From Eutreptiella sp. 'Long Island Sound 2002' (Eukaryota > Euglenozoa > Euglenophyceae > Eutreptiales > Eutreptiaceae): DNA of 64,000 bases. Each line of letters starts with the position of its first letter. Position 1 is the stretch's first letter. The translations under genes and the position numbers were made by a program. Of this stretch, positions 62,891 through 64,000 are shown piece by piece. The notes beneath the pieces are model-generated. The model was not told the origin of the DNA and ran no database searches. It worked only from the letters and a program-made list of their open reading frames with translations. The DNA lies in assembly GCA_964036045.1 (NCBI GenBank), contig OZ038381.1, positions 151,670,352 to 151,734,351 on the forward strand, in the 5' to 3' direction.

Positions 62891-64000
62891 CGACGCGTCC
62901 CTGTGGGGGGCCTGGCCACGGGACGCTGCGGTGACACGCACAAGCAAGCAGGCAGGCAAAGCACTCCGCTCACAGGGGCATCAATACGCTCGTGTCATGT
63001 GACAAAGCGTTTCAGGATCCGTGCCACTCTGAAACAAGGGAACAAAAGTATGTACAGCAACACATCAGGATATGTACACATGGGGTTAAGACTGGACTGG
63101 GGTAAGGGCATCACAGGAGAATAGACACTCAGTCCCAACTCGTATCCGAATCCCAGGTCGGACCCTCTCAGTGGCTGGTGGGGGCGGGGGCTCAAACACA
63201 AGCCATGCCCTGCTCAGTCCGGACCCTGAAACCCTGCCAATAGGGGGGGTGTCTCGCCCAGCCAGAGGCGAGTTCCTAGGAACCAAGAAGCACCAGGGCC
63301 AACTGACGCTGGCTCCCGATGCTCCCGTAACGGCAGGTCCCAACTCCCCTCTGTGTGAGAGAAATGGCCCCGCCAATATCCCCTAGGAGTTGGTAGCTGA
63401 AAATGGGCTGTTTCAGCCCAAACTGACATTAGCTCAAAAATCTCCACAATTGACCCCTCCTGCGGACCCGCCAGAGGTAGGAACGAGACAATTGACCCTA
63501 TGCCCTTTGAGTGTGAACTCACTGGAGCCCTCACCAAACCTGGTTCCCTCTGAGGTCCCGGCATCAGGGCACCACTGGTTCGTCAAGTGGGGTCATGATG
63601 CCAAAATCACCAAATTTGGCGTCATTCCCACGCGTCGCTTGCCCGGCCAGGGCAAGGCCAATAGCTCACAGGACAGGAGGCAGGACCTAGGACCCTTTAT
63701 CTGAGTGTACAACGTGGAATTAGGTCCGGGCTCCCTGTGGGCATAGAGATATGGGGCCGCCAATGGACCACACGGGGGGGGGGGTGAAAAATTTTGGTCC
63801 CAAAATGGGGGTCATTCTGGCCACTCAAAATGAGCCAAAATTCAGGGGTGCTCCCAATAGTATATCTCCACGCCGGCTTGGAGATCGGATCTGCCATTAC
63901 ATACGTGATCGACAGGGAGTCCGACCGAGACTACCATGCCCTTGGCCCTCAGAGATCTCCATGCCACTCGGTGTGGTGACCAACCCAATTGGGTCCACAA
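62891..64000 (-). repeat. Element A right LTR (5' LTR), partial
   Basis: Begins CGACGCGTCCC (left LTR TGACGCGTTCCC; the terminal T is mutated) and runs off the window. Partner of 49,032-50,145. The leader after its inner end (AAAACGTTCCACCGCC in sense) has no obvious tRNA complement, so A's priming is not identified. Confidence 0.85.

Overview
This is eukaryotic, repeat-dominated DNA with no bacterial gene organisation. Almost all of it is built from LTR retrotransposons of the Ty3/gypsy type carrying integrase chromodomains (chromovirus-like), nested in one another and broken by point lesions. Very GC-rich stretches with pyrimidine tracts ending in AG, exon fragments of a P-protein/ArsB-type permease bounded by consensus splice sites, and satellite arrays all fit a large, intron-containing eukaryotic genome. 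An alga or other protist seems plausible to me, but nothing here fixes the species.

Layout, left to right. (1) 1-6,728: an extremely GC-rich segment with poly-C/poly-G runs holding several broken protein-like stretches I cannot name, ending in three TCAAACC units. (2) 6,750-26,170: Ty3/gypsy element C on the minus strand (LTR and primer site at the right, then ORF1, gag, protease, methyltransferase-like domain, RT, RNase H, integrase, chromodomain). It is split in the linker before RT by a 9.9-kb insertion (11,618-21,522) with near-perfect inverted ends. That insertion carries three satellites of about 187-190 bp, a 22-bp minisatellite, and a triplicated 820-bp unit with two permease exons. 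(3) 26,560-27,930: a plus-strand remnant E (LTR, primer site, ORF1). (4) 27,932-39,086: element D on the minus strand, about 11.2 kb with two 735-bp LTRs, the best preserved member of the C/D/E family. (5) 39,087-46,049: element B on the plus strand, a giant LTR plus a decayed gag, without pol. (6) 46,050-49,031: simple repeats, a 30-bp minisatellite, a stray piece of a C/D-family 3' region, and an ORF resembling the end of a non-LTR retrotransposon reverse transcriptase. (7) 49,032-64,000+: element A on the minus strand, of the B family, with a 2.96-kb LTR at the left, 10.9 kb of internal DNA and a second LTR running off the window. A is therefore about 16.8 kb.

The most interesting points concern the elements. 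Elements C, D and A, from two distinct families, all carry a domain between protease and reverse transcriptase that resembles the Dam-like adenine methyltransferase domain known from DIRS/tyrosine-recombinase retroelements; D keeps an NPPF motif there. C, D and E LTRs each encode a small membrane-segment peptide ending at the tRNA primer site. C and D share covarying hairpins and a 75-nt block of complete identity in the region 3' of pol. A and B share a PPPPY motif in gag. Comparison of A with B, and C with D, shows that most in-frame stops are private lesions, so these copies look defective.
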